The translations under genes and the position numbers were made by a program. From Streptomyces sp. SID11385 (GTDB lineage: Bacteria; Actinomycetota; Actinomycetes; Streptomycetales; Streptomycetaceae), in NCBI RefSeq assembly GCF_010548245.1, contig NZ_JAAGLR010000750.1:1-38415 (forward strand): a stretch of 38,415 nt of DNA, given 5' to 3'. Of the stretch, positions 1 to 6,682 are shown in pieces; positions within the stretch are counted from its first letter, which is position 1; each line of letters begins with the position of its first letter. A model generated the notes under the pieces. That model was not told the origin of the DNA. It saw only the letters and a list, made by a program, of their open reading frames with translations, and did not search any database.

Positions 1-775
1 CCTCGGCGGCCGTCGCGACCGCCTCGACGACCGCCGAGGCCGTCCCGTCGAGGTACGGGGCGATGAAACCGGCCATCGCCTCGCCCGCCCCGCGCGAGCC
101 CGCCGGACTCGCGCCCTCGCGGTACTTGCCGGTGAGCACCCCGCGCCCGAGCGGCGAGGAGGGCAGCAGGCCCACGCCGAGGTCGCGCGCGGCGGGCAGC
201 ACCTCGCGCTCGACGCCGCGCTGGAGCAGCGAGTACTCCATCTGCGTGCTCGCCAGCCTGGTCCGCGTGCCGCCGCCCGCGAGCTGCCAGGTCGCGGCCT
301 TGGCGAGCTGCCAGCCGCTGAAGTTGGAGACGCCCGCGTACCGGGCGCGGCCCGTGCTCACCGCGAGGTCGAGCGCCTGGAGGGTCTCCTCCAGCGGCGT
401 CACGGGGTCGAAGGCGTGCACCTGCCACAGGTCCACGTAGTCCGTGCCGAGGCGCCTGAGCGAGGCGTCGAGCGCGTCGAGCAGGTGGCCACGCGAGGCG
501 TTGAAGCGGCGGTCGGGGTCCGGGACGCTGCCGGCCTTCGTCGCGATGACGAGGTCCCGGCGCGGGACGAGGGATTCGACGAGCTGCCCGAGCAGGTACT
601 CGGCCTCGCCGTCCGCGTAGACATCCGCGGTGTCGACGAGCGTGCCGCCCGCCTCCCAGAAGACCTTGAGCGAGGCGGCCGCCTCGTGCTCGTCGGTGTC
701 CCGGCCCCAGCCGAGGGTGCCGAGCCCTATCCGGGACACACGCAGGCCGGTCCGGCCGAGATGCCTCTGCTCCAT
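1..775 (-). CDS. Aldo/keto reductase, C-terminus cut by window edge
   Basis: NAD(P)H-dependent oxidoreductase of the aldo/keto reductase superfamily (TIM barrel, cytosolic). The first 258 codons are visible; the stop lies left of the window. The protein begins MEQRHLGRTGLRVSRIGLG, and the full catalytic tetrad can be placed: Asp48 and Tyr53 (VDTADVY), Lys80 (IATKAG) and His120 (WQVH). The later part (PSSPLGRGVLTGKY) fits the AKR11/12-like 'general stress/YhdN' type. I chose the ATG at 775 because it matches the family N-terminus. There is no ribosome site, but TAATCT lies 8 nt upstream on the minus strand, so the mRNA may be leaderless. It is divergent from the LLM gene at 1082. The natural substrate cannot be told from sequence. 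Confidence 0.93.
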   Translation of the reverse strand, partial: MEQRHLGRTGLRVSRIGLGTLGWGRDTDEHEAAASLKVFWEAGGTLVDTADVYADGEAEYLLGQLVESLVPRRDLVIATKAGSVPDPDRRFNASRGHLLDALDASLRRLGTDYVDLWQVHAFDPVTPLEETLQALDLAVSTGRARYAGVSNFSGWQLAKAATWQLAGGGTRTRLASTQMEYSLLQRGVEREVLPAARDLGVGLLPSSPLGRGVLTGKYREGASPAGSRGAGEAMAGFIAPYLDGTASAVVEAVATAAE

Positions 776-783
776 GAACGCTG

Positions 784-789
784 AGATTA
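784..789 (-). promoter_or_regulatory. -10 box (TAATCT) of the aldo/keto reductase gene
   Basis: On the minus strand TAATCT is followed by 8 nt and then the ATG at 775. A start of transcription at or next to the ATG would give a leaderless message. No clear -35 element is visible. Confidence 0.45.
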
Positions 790-821
790 CGCGTCGGACG
801 TGCGTTCGCTCCTTATTGATT

Positions 822-953
822 GCGTCGGCTTCGCCTCCGGGAGCGCCGGTGCCGGTGTCGGGAGGCTCGACGTGCTCGGTGAGCTCGTTCCTCGCCCACC
901 TGCGCGCGACGAGCCTCCCGACACCGTCGCGCTCCCTTCGGCTCAGCCGACGC
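822..953. repeat. Long imperfect inverted repeat in a divergent promoter region
   Basis: Positions 853-869 pair perfectly with 910-926 (17 bp). The arms extend outward, with interruptions, through GGGAGCGC (839-846/930-937) to GCGTCGGCT (822-830) paired with AGCCGACGC (945-953). The loop is 40 nt (870-909). It lies between two divergent genes, so it is not placed as a terminator for either. It looks like an extragenic palindromic element; what it does is not known from the sequence. Confidence 0.8.
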
Positions 954-1055
954 TGCTCGGCCCTGCGGGCCTCGGGGGATGAAGCTCACTCCGCCGCACG
1001 CGCCGCTTCCCTGTCGCCGCGTACAAGGGGGCAGTAGAGTCCCCCGCAGTAAACG

Positions 1056-1069
1056 TTACTGATCAGTAA
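1056..1069. promoter_or_regulatory. Perfect 14-bp palindrome, probable operator
   Basis: TTACTGATCAGTAA is a perfect palindrome just upstream of the ATG at 1082. A further, inverted AGTAA half-site sits at 1048-1052, so TTACT/AGTAA half-sites occur three times in 22 bp. The right end touches the ribosome site (AAGGGG), so a bound protein would block both transcription and translation start. The shape is typical of TetR-family operators. No regulator gene is adjacent. Confidence 0.6.
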
Positions 1070-1081
1070 GGGGTGTGGCGC

Positions 1082-2131
1082 ATGCGGCTCGGGATCAATC
1101 TCGGCTACTGGGGCGCGGGCATGGACGCGGACAATCTCGCCGTCGCGGTCGAGGCCGACCGGCTCGGATACGCGGTCTGCTGGGCCGCCGAGGCGTACGG
1201 CTCGGACGCGCCCACCGTCCTCGCCTACGTCGCGGCCAAGACCGAGCGCATCGACATCGGTTCGGCGATCCTCCAGATCCCGGCGCGGCAGCCCGCGATG
1301 ACCGCGATGACGGCCGCGACCCTCGACTCCCTCTCCGGCGGCCGCTTCCGGCTCGGCCTCGGGGTCTCGGGCCCGCAGGTCTCCGAGGGCTGGTACGGGG
1401 TCAAGTTCGACAAGCCGCTCGCGCGCACCCGCGAGTACGTGGAGATCGTGCGCCGCGCGATGAGCCGCGAGCGCCTGAGCTTCGAGGGCGAGCACTGGAC
1501 GCTCCCGCTCCCCGGCGGCCCCGGCAAGCCCCTCAAGCTCACCGTGCACCCCGAGCGCCCGCACATCCCGCTCTACATCGCCGCGATCGGCCCGAAGAAC
1601 CTGGAACAGACGGGCGAGATCGCCGACGGCGCGCTCCTCATCTTCCCGGCCGCCGCGCACCTGGAGGAGACGGCGATCAAGCCGATCCGCGCGGGCCGTG
1701 AGAAGGCGGGCAAGACGATGGAGGGCTTCGACGTCGTGCCCACCGTCCCCCTCGCGCTCGGCGACGACATCGAGGCGCTGGCCGACACCTTCCGCCCGTA
1801 CACCGCGCTCTACGTCGGCGGCATGGGCAGCCGCAAGCAGAACTTCTACAACCGCCTCGCCCAGCGCATGGGGTACGAGAAGGAGGCGGCCGAGATCCAG
1901 GACAAGTACCTCGCGGGGGACAAGGACGGCGCCGCCGCCGCGATCCCGCACAGCCTCATCGACTCCACGACCCTGCTCGGCCCCGTCGACCGCATCGCCG
2001 ACGGCATGCGCGCCTACGCGGCGGCCGGGGTGACGACCCTCACCCTCGCCCCCGCCGGGTTCACGCGCGAGGAGCGCATCGCCGCGCTGCGCGCGGGCGC
2101 CGAGGCGCTGGAGCGGGCCGGGGTGGCCTGA
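1082..2131 (+). CDS. LLM-class (F420-dependent type) oxidoreductase
   Basis: A 349-residue luciferase-like TIM-barrel oxidoreductase of the bacterial luciferase/F420-dependent superfamily. The N-terminus MRLGINLGYWGAG, the segment GSAILQIPARQPAMTAMTA near residue 63, and LSGGRFRLGLGVSGPQ are characteristic of actinobacterial F420-dependent LLM enzymes. Cofactor choice (F420 or FMN) is inferred from family resemblance, and the substrate is unknown. I chose the ATG at 1082 rather than the GTG 9 nt upstream because AAGGGG (1068-1073) lies 8 nt before it and the protein then begins at the first beta strand. The palindrome at 1056-1069 suggests repression of this gene. A perfect 20-bp hairpin follows the stop. 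A second, distinct LLM gene lies at 9243-10325. Confidence 0.92.
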   Translation: MRLGINLGYWGAGMDADNLAVAVEADRLGYAVCWAAEAYGSDAPTVLAYVAAKTERIDIGSAILQIPARQPAMTAMTAATLDSLSGGRFRLGLGVSGPQVSEGWYGVKFDKPLARTREYVEIVRRAMSRERLSFEGEHWTLPLPGGPGKPLKLTVHPERPHIPLYIAAIGPKNLEQTGEIADGALLIFPAAAHLEETAIKPIRAGREKAGKTMEGFDVVPTVPLALGDDIEALADTFRPYTALYVGGMGSRKQNFYNRLAQRMGYEKEAAEIQDKYLAGDKDGAAAAIPHSLIDSTTLLGPVDRIADGMRAYAAAGVTTLTLAPAGFTREERIAALRAGAEALERAGVA

Positions 2132-2173
2132 GCGGAGCCGGTACGGGGGCCTGGTCGGGTCCGTACGGGCCGC

Positions 2174-2216
2174 ACGGCGAGGGGCGCGCGTCCAGCGGAC
2201 GCGCGCCCCTCGCCGT
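2174..2216 (+). terminator. Strong hairpin after the LLM gene
   Basis: A perfect 20-bp stem (2174-2193 paired with 2197-2216) with a 3-nt loop, 43 nt after the stop codon. There is no T-run, as is usual for Streptomyces terminators. Confidence 0.85.
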
Positions 2217-2344
2217 ACGTCGCCGCCCCTGGCCGCCCCTCACCCGAACGGCCCATCCTCCTCCGGCGTCCGCTTGCCGGACCCCGGGGCCGCGCCTTGA
2301 CTCGTCGGGCGGGCACGTGCGCGCCCCGATGTGGAGGTACGGAG

Positions 2345-3133
2345 ATGCTTTCGGCCAGGAGTCTCTTCCAGGAGATCATCGACAACGACGAGACCTACCG
2401 GCTCTTCTGCTCGGTGGCCGCCAGCGGTGAGGCCCAGGGCGGCTGGGAGAACGGGCGGATCGCCGCCCTGCTCCCGGCGAGCATGGTGCATCTCGCCCCG
2501 AAGGTCGCCCGGCACGGCGCCGACGAGGACAAGCACGGGCGCATCTTCCACGGCCTCATGCGCCGCCGCGGGGTCGAGCCCGTCGACGTCCCGCCCGAGA
2601 CCGACTACACGATGCTCCTCGAACGCGCGGGCATCGGCCTCCCGCACGCCAAGCTCGACGCCGACGAGCCGCTGACCGAGGAGGACGTCATCACCTACCT
2701 CGCGCACAGCCGCGTCACCGAGCAGCGGGCCTCGGACCAGATGGACATGCTGCGCCGCTACTTCGCCGCCCACCCCGAGGTCGGCAACGCGGTCCGGATC
2801 ATCTCGGCCGACGAGGACAACCACCTCGCCTACTGCCACGAGGAGCTGCTGCGCCTGGCGGGCGAGGGCCACGGCCGCGTCATCCAGCGCGTCCTGCACG
2901 AGTGCGCGCGCGCCGAGAACCTCATCTACCGCGACGTGAGCCTCGCCGTCATGGACCACATCGGCCGCATCCTCGGCTGGTCCCGCCCCAAGGCCGCCGT
3001 CCTCGCCTCCGCCATCCACGCCGCCTACGCCTGGGAACGCGCGATCGGCTGGCGCCGCATGGTCACCCTCACGATGCCCCCTCGCCGCGACGCCCTCGGC
3101 GGCCCGGCGACCCCGGAGCCGGAGTTCGCCTGA
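2345..3133 (+). CDS. Ferritin-like di-iron protein
   Basis: A 262-residue, mostly helical protein. The ferritin-like di-iron pattern can be read directly: Glu29 (ASGEAQ), Glu61-x-x-His64 (DEDKH), Glu126 (VTEQR) and Glu157-x-x-His160 (DEDNH). This is the E...ExxH...E...ExxH set that holds two irons in the ferritin/oxygenase fold. It may be an oxygenase or a storage/detoxification protein; the family includes N-oxygenases, but nothing points to a substrate. I chose the ATG at 2345 because GGAGGT (2332-2337) lies 7 nt before it; a longer frame from 2297 lacks a site. It ends convergently with corA, with a shared hairpin at 3140-3180. Confidence 0.88.
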   Translation: MLSARSLFQEIIDNDETYRLFCSVAASGEAQGGWENGRIAALLPASMVHLAPKVARHGADEDKHGRIFHGLMRRRGVEPVDVPPETDYTMLLERAGIGLPHAKLDADEPLTEEDVITYLAHSRVTEQRASDQMDMLRRYFAAHPEVGNAVRIISADEDNHLAYCHEELLRLAGEGHGRVIQRVLHECARAENLIYRDVSLAVMDHIGRILGWSRPKAAVLASAIHAAYAWERAIGWRRMVTLTMPPRRDALGGPATPEPEFA

Positions 3134-3139
3134 GGAACT

Positions 3140-3180
3140 CGCCGCCGCCCGTCCCCGGCCCGCGGGGGCGGGCGGCGGCG
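3140..3180. terminator. Bidirectional terminator between ferritin-like gene and corA
   Basis: CGCCGCCGCCCG (3140-3151) pairs with 3169-3180, and five further pairs inside (one G-T) give a 17-bp stem with a 7-nt loop. It lies between two convergent stop codons and can serve both. Confidence 0.85.
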
Positions 3181-3189
3181 TGCCGTCGT

Positions 3190-4206
3190 TCAGAGCCAGC
3201 CGCGTCGTTTGAACTGCTGGTACAGGAGGACTTCCAGGATGATCATCAGGGCGATGACCGCCGGGTAGGACCACACCCAGTGGAGCTCCGGCATGTGGTC
3301 GAAGTTCATGCCGTAGATGCCCGCGATCATCGTCGGTACGGCGGCCATCGCCGCCCATGCCGAGATCTTGCGCATGTCGTCGTTCTGGCGCACGCCCATC
3401 TGCGCGAGGTGGGCCGAGAGGATGTCGGACACGAGGCGGTCCAGGCCCTCGACGGACTCGTTGACGCGGGTCAGGTGGTCGCTCACGTCGCGGAAGAAGG
3501 GCCGTACCGCGTCGTCCACGAAGGGCACCGCCGCGGCGAAGGGGCCGTTGCCCGCCAGGCGCAGCATCGGCATCGCGAGCGGGCCGGTGGCGCGGCGGAA
3601 CTCCAGGATCTGGCGCTTGAAGTTGTAGATCCGCGAGGCCGTGCTCGCTCCCGTGCCGGAGGTGGAGCCGTCGGGCGAGAAGACCGCCGTCTCCAGCTCC
3701 TCCAGGTCGTTCTGGAGCTCGTCGGCGACCACCAGGTAGTGGTCCACCACCTCGTCCGCGATCGAGTAGAGGACCGAGGTCGGCCCGTGCCGCAGCATCT
3801 CGGGCTTCTCCTCCAGGTGCTTGCGCAGCTCCGCTATCGGCGTTCCGTCGCCGTGCCGCACGGTGACCACGAAGGAGTCGCCGAGGAAGAGCATCAGCTC
3901 GCCCGAGGAGACCGTGTCGCTGTCGGCCTCGTAGTGCACGGGCTTGAGGACGACGAAGAGCGAGTCGTCGTAGACCTCCAGCTTCGGGCGCTGGTGTGCC
4001 TTGAGCGCGTCCTCGACGGCGAGCGGGTGGAGCTTGAACTCGTCGGTGACGTGCGTGAACTCCTCCTCGCTCGGTTCGTGCAGACCGATCCACACGAAGG
4101 CGTCGCCGGTCGCACGGGCGGCGTCGAGCGCGTCCGAGAAGTCGCTGGGGCCGTCCGTGCGGTGGCCGTTCCGGTAGATGCCGCAGTCCACGATCACGGA
4201 ACCCAT
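3190..4206 (-). CDS. corA: CorA-family magnesium/cobalt transporter
   Basis: A 338-residue CorA channel in the cytoplasmic membrane, forming a pentameric Mg2+ (Co2+) pore. It has a long soluble N-terminal domain and two C-terminal membrane helices. The signature YGMNF closes the first helix, is followed by the MPEL-type periplasmic loop (DHMPELHW), and then the second helix ends in the basic tail QFKRRGWL. I chose the ATG at 4206, giving MGSVIVDCGIYRNG, because a purine-rich GGAGGGCAGGG lies about 5-15 nt before it. The open frame continues further upstream but that part overlaps the divergent phosphatase gene and has no family resemblance. No Mg-sensing leader was recognised. Confidence 0.94.
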   Translation of the reverse strand: MGSVIVDCGIYRNGHRTDGPSDFSDALDAARATGDAFVWIGLHEPSEEEFTHVTDEFKLHPLAVEDALKAHQRPKLEVYDDSLFVVLKPVHYEADSDTVSSGELMLFLGDSFVVTVRHGDGTPIAELRKHLEEKPEMLRHGPTSVLYSIADEVVDHYLVVADELQNDLEELETAVFSPDGSTSGTGASTASRIYNFKRQILEFRRATGPLAMPMLRLAGNGPFAAAVPFVDDAVRPFFRDVSDHLTRVNESVEGLDRLVSDILSAHLAQMGVRQNDDMRKISAWAAMAAVPTMIAGIYGMNFDHMPELHWVWSYPAVIALMIILEVLLYQQFKRRGWL

Positions 4207-4288
4207 AGTGCCCTGCCCTCCGGGGGGTATACGTGGCTGGTGGGCCTGCTGGCGAGGAGGTCCGCCGCTCTGCCGGGCCGGCCGCCTC

Positions 4289-4358
4289 GGGGCTCCGCCC
4301 CGGACCCCGCTCCTCAAGCTCCCCCAGCCTTCGGCCGGGAGGTGCCCCCAGAGGGGCT
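4289..4358. repeat. Dispersed palindromic repeat, copy 1
   Basis: A GC-rich element of about 70 bp starting GGGGCTCCGCCCCGGACCCC and ending CCCCCAGAGGGGC. A near-identical inverted copy is at 20372-20436 and a degenerate part-copy at 6568-6602. It contains its own short inverted repeats (GGGGCTCCGCCCC). It lies between the divergent corA and phosphatase genes. Confidence 0.8.
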
Positions 4359-4373
4359 GGAAACACGGGCACG

Positions 4374-4379
4374 TAGGGT
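4374..4379 (+). promoter_or_regulatory. -10 box (TAGGGT), probably leaderless promoter
   Basis: TAGGGT ends 7 nt before the ATG at 4387, so transcription should start at or next to the start codon. The same hexamer is found before arc, pup, prcB, glpF and the RecB-like gene. Confidence 0.55.
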
Positions 4380-4386
4380 GGAGCGC

Positions 4387-5076
4387 ATGACCACCCTCAT
4401 CCTCGTGCGCCACGGACGGTCGACCGCCAACACCGAAGGGGTGCTCGCCGGGTGGATGCCCGGGGTGGCCCTGGACGAGCGGGGGCGGGAGCAGGCCGCG
4501 GCGCTGCCGGGGCGCCTTGAGGGGCTGCCGCTCGTGGCCGCCGTGGCGAGTCCGCTCCAGCGGTGCGAGGAGACGCTCGCGCCGCTGCTCGCCGCGCGCC
4601 CCGGGCTGCCGCTGCACAGCGAGGAGCGGATCGGGGAGTGCCACTACGGGGACTGGACGGGCCGCAAGCTCAAGGAGCTGAGCGGCGAACCGCTCATGGA
4701 CGTGGTCCAGAACCACCCCTCCGCCGCGGCCTTCCCCGGCGGCGAGTCCCTGCGCGCGATGGCCGCCCGCTCCGCGGAGGCGGTACGGGAGTGGAACGAG
4801 CGTCTCACCGAGGAGCACGGCGAGCAGGCGATGTACGTCATGTGCTCGCACGGCGACATCATCAAGTCCCTCGTCGCCGACGCCCTCGGCCTCCACCTCG
4901 ACCAGTTCCAGCGCATCCACGTCGACCCCTGCTCCGTGACCGTCATCCACTACACGCGGTTGCGCCCCTTCCTCGTCCGGCTCGGCGACACCGGTGACCT
5001 CACGGGACTCCGGCCCCGCGCCGAGGGCGGCGAGCAGGGGCAGGCCACGGTCGGCGGCGGCTCGGGAGCGGCCTGA
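4387..5076 (+). CDS. Histidine phosphatase (phosphoglycerate-mutase-like)
   Basis: A 229-residue histidine phosphatase of the MSMEG_4193-like group. The catalytic motif LVRHGRST places Arg8-His9 near the N-terminus; Arg59 (LQRCEET), Glu84 and His155 (SHGD) complete the usual active-site set. His9 would be the transient phospho-acceptor. The substrate is unknown. The gene opens a plus-strand run phosphatase, DUF3090, kinase-like, mshC, which I recall as conserved in mycobacteria (Rv2135c, Rv2134c, Rv2133c, Rv2130c). The start at 4387 gives the family N-terminus MTTLILVRHG and is probably leaderless. The last 30 residues, after LVRLGD, are Gly/Arg-rich and look variable. Confidence 0.93.
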   Translation: MTTLILVRHGRSTANTEGVLAGWMPGVALDERGREQAAALPGRLEGLPLVAAVASPLQRCEETLAPLLAARPGLPLHSEERIGECHYGDWTGRKLKELSGEPLMDVVQNHPSAAAFPGGESLRAMAARSAEAVREWNERLTEEHGEQAMYVMCSHGDIIKSLVADALGLHLDQFQRIHVDPCSVTVIHYTRLRPFLVRLGDTGDLTGLRPRAEGGEQGQATVGGGSGAA

Positions 5077-5089
5077 TCGTCACCGGCAG

Positions 5090-5095
5090 TAGGCT
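5090..5095 (+). promoter_or_regulatory. Candidate -10 box (TAGGCT) of DUF3090 gene
   Basis: TAGGCT lies 66 nt before the GTG at 5162, which would give a leader of roughly 60 nt carrying the ribosome site AAGGAG (5146-5151). The -35 region is not convincing. Confidence 0.4.
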
Positions 5096-5161
5096 GTCCG
5101 GTACCCGTGGCCCCGTGGGCCCCGCTCCCCCCGACTTCTGATCCCAAGGAGAGTCAAGGAC

Positions 5162-5752
5162 GTGTCCCGTCAGGTGTTCCTCTACGACCCGCCGGAGCGC
5201 TTCGTAGCCGGTACGGTCGGGCTCCCCGGGCGCCGTACCTTCTTCCTCCAGGCTTCGGCCGGTGGCCGGGTCACCAGCGTCGCCCTGGAGAAGACCCAGG
5301 TGGCGGCGCTCGCCGAGCGCATGGACGAGCTGCTGGACGAAGTGGTGCGGCGCAGCGGCGGCAACGCCGCGGTCCCGGCCGTCGCGCCCGCAGAGGTCGC
5401 CGACTCGGGCCCGCTCGACACCCCCGTCGAGGAGGAGTTCCGGGTCGGCACGATGGCGCTCGCCTGGGACGGCGACGCCGAGCGCATGATCGTCGAGGCG
5501 CAGGCCCTCGTGGAACTCGACGCCGAGTCGGAGGACGAACTCGCCGCCGCCGAGGAGCAACTTCTCCAGGACGACGAGAACGGCCCGCCCATGCTGCGGG
5601 TCAGGCTCAGCGGCTCCCAGGCCCGGGCCTTCGCCAAGCGCGCGCTCGACGTCGTCAACGCGGGCCGGCCGCTGTGCCCGCTGTGCAACCTCCCGCTCGA
5701 CCTCGAAGGACACGTGTGCCCGCGACAGAACGGATACCGCAGGTCGGCGTGA
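5162..5752 (+). CDS. DUF3090 family protein with zinc knuckle
   Basis: A 196-residue protein that I recognise as the actinobacterial DUF3090 family; no function is established. The N-terminal part is a compact mixed alpha/beta domain (MSRQVFLYDPPERFVAG), followed by an acidic stretch (residues 115-140). The C-terminus carries Cys172-x2-Cys175-x8-His184-x-Cys186, a likely zinc-binding knuckle. The GTG start at 5162 has AAGGAG 10 nt upstream. The stop overlaps the next start (GTGA at 5749-5752), so it is translationally coupled to the kinase-like gene. The neighbours, a phosphatase on one side and a kinase-like protein on the other, suggest it could be the target or scaffold of a phosphorylation switch; that is inference. 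Confidence 0.9.
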   Translation: MSRQVFLYDPPERFVAGTVGLPGRRTFFLQASAGGRVTSVALEKTQVAALAERMDELLDEVVRRSGGNAAVPAVAPAEVADSGPLDTPVEEEFRVGTMALAWDGDAERMIVEAQALVELDAESEDELAAAEEQLLQDDENGPPMLRVRLSGSQARAFAKRALDVVNAGRPLCPLCNLPLDLEGHVCPRQNGYRRSA

Positions 5753-6561
5753 GCGAGCCCACCGAAGCCCTCGACCCGGCCCTCGTCCGTGACATCCTCA
5801 CGCGCGGCGAGCTGACCGTACGCGGGCAGATCACCCAGGCGTCCAACGCCGTCCTGCTCTGCGACGCCGTACTCGACGGGCGGAGCCTCGCCTGCGTGCA
5901 CAAGCCCGTCGCGGGGGAGCGGCCCCTGTGGGACTTCCCCGACGGCAACCTCGCCCGCCGCGAGGTCGCCGCGCACGAGGTGTGCCGGGCGATGGGCTGG
6001 GACTTCGTCCCGCTCACCGTGCTCCGCGAGGGGCCGTGGGGGGAGGCGATGACCCAGCTGTGGATCGAGACGTCCGAGGACGGCGGCGGGCTCCTGGCCC
6101 TCCAGGACGGCGAGGAGCCCGAGGAGGGCTGGAAGGCGATCGGCCTCGCGGAGGTCGAGGAGGACCGTACGGCCCTGCTCGTCCACCGCGACGACCCCCG
6201 CCTGCGTCTGCTCGCCGTCCTGGACGCCGTCATCAACAACGCCGACCGCAAGGGCGGCCACCTGCTCCCCACCCCCGAAGGCCGCCTCCACGCCATCGAC
6301 CACGGCGTCACCTTCCACACGGACAACAAGCTGCGGACCCTGCTGTGGGGCTGGGCGGGCGACCCCCTGCCGCCCGAGGCCCTCGACGCCCTGGCGCTCC
6401 TGTCGGAGGCTTTGGACGGCCCGCTGACGGCCACCCTGACCCCCCTCCTCACGGAGCCGGAGATCACCGCCCTGCGCAGCCGGGTCGGGACCCTCCGCGA
6501 CACGGGAATCCATCCGGAACCGAGCGACGAGTGGCCGGCGATCCCCTGGCCACCGGTGTAA
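5749..6561 (+). CDS. SCO1664-family protein, PI3/4-kinase-like fold
   Basis: A 270-residue protein of the SCO1664 family. It resembles the PI3/4-kinase-like or HipA-like fold: Lys52 in CVHKPVAGERPLWDFP, Arg71-Glu72, a catalytic-loop-like segment DAVINNADRKGGHLL (Asn163, Asn164, Asp166) and a metal-binding-like IDHG (Asp184). These fit a nucleotide-binding, kinase-like active site, but activity and substrate are unproven. The GTG start at 5749 overlaps the DUF3090 stop by 4 bp. An in-frame GTG at 5716 would add 11 residues and deepen the overlap, and I consider it less likely. The next gene, mshC, has its own promoter 121 bp on. Confidence 0.85.
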   Translation: MSEPTEALDPALVRDILTRGELTVRGQITQASNAVLLCDAVLDGRSLACVHKPVAGERPLWDFPDGNLARREVAAHEVCRAMGWDFVPLTVLREGPWGEAMTQLWIETSEDGGGLLALQDGEEPEEGWKAIGLAEVEEDRTALLVHRDDPRLRLLAVLDAVINNADRKGGHLLPTPEGRLHAIDHGVTFHTDNKLRTLLWGWAGDPLPPEALDALALLSEALDGPLTATLTPLLTEPEITALRSRVGTLRDTGIHPEPSDEWPAIPWPPV

Positions 6562-6567
6562 GGAGAT

Positions 6568-6602
6568 CCAGCCCGTCCGCGGGCACCTCCCGGCCGAAGG
6601 CC
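6568..6602. repeat. Dispersed palindromic repeat, degenerate copy 3
   Basis: The stretch GCACCTCCCGGCCGAAGGC (6583-6601) is the reverse complement of a part of the copy at 4289-4358. The rest of the element is missing or diverged. It lies between the kinase-like gene and mshC. Confidence 0.55.
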
Positions 6603-6670
6603 GCGGGGGTTCGGGAACCCGTCGGAGGTAATCGGGCCGCACCCGGCCACCACCGCCACCCCCGGCCGGT

Positions 6671-6676
6671 TAACCT
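6671..6676 (+). promoter_or_regulatory. Candidate -10 box (TAACCT) of mshC, leaderless
   Basis: TAACCT ends 6 nt before the ATG at 6683, and no ribosome site is present in the preceding 20 nt. Both facts fit a leaderless mshC message. Confidence 0.45.
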
Positions 6677-6682
6677 CGACAT

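Larger units (their letters stand above)
776..1081. other. 306-bp divergent intergenic region
   Basis: Holds, from left to right, the -10 box of the aldo/keto reductase gene, the long inverted repeat at 822-953, and the palindrome and ribosome site of the LLM gene at 1056-1073. No small gene with convincing codon use was seen. Confidence 0.7.

Noticed and set aside
986-1951. Minus-strand open frame of 321 codons across the LLM gene
   Set aside because: Antisense to a clear oxidoreductase and covers its promoter; composition is typical of a shadow frame.
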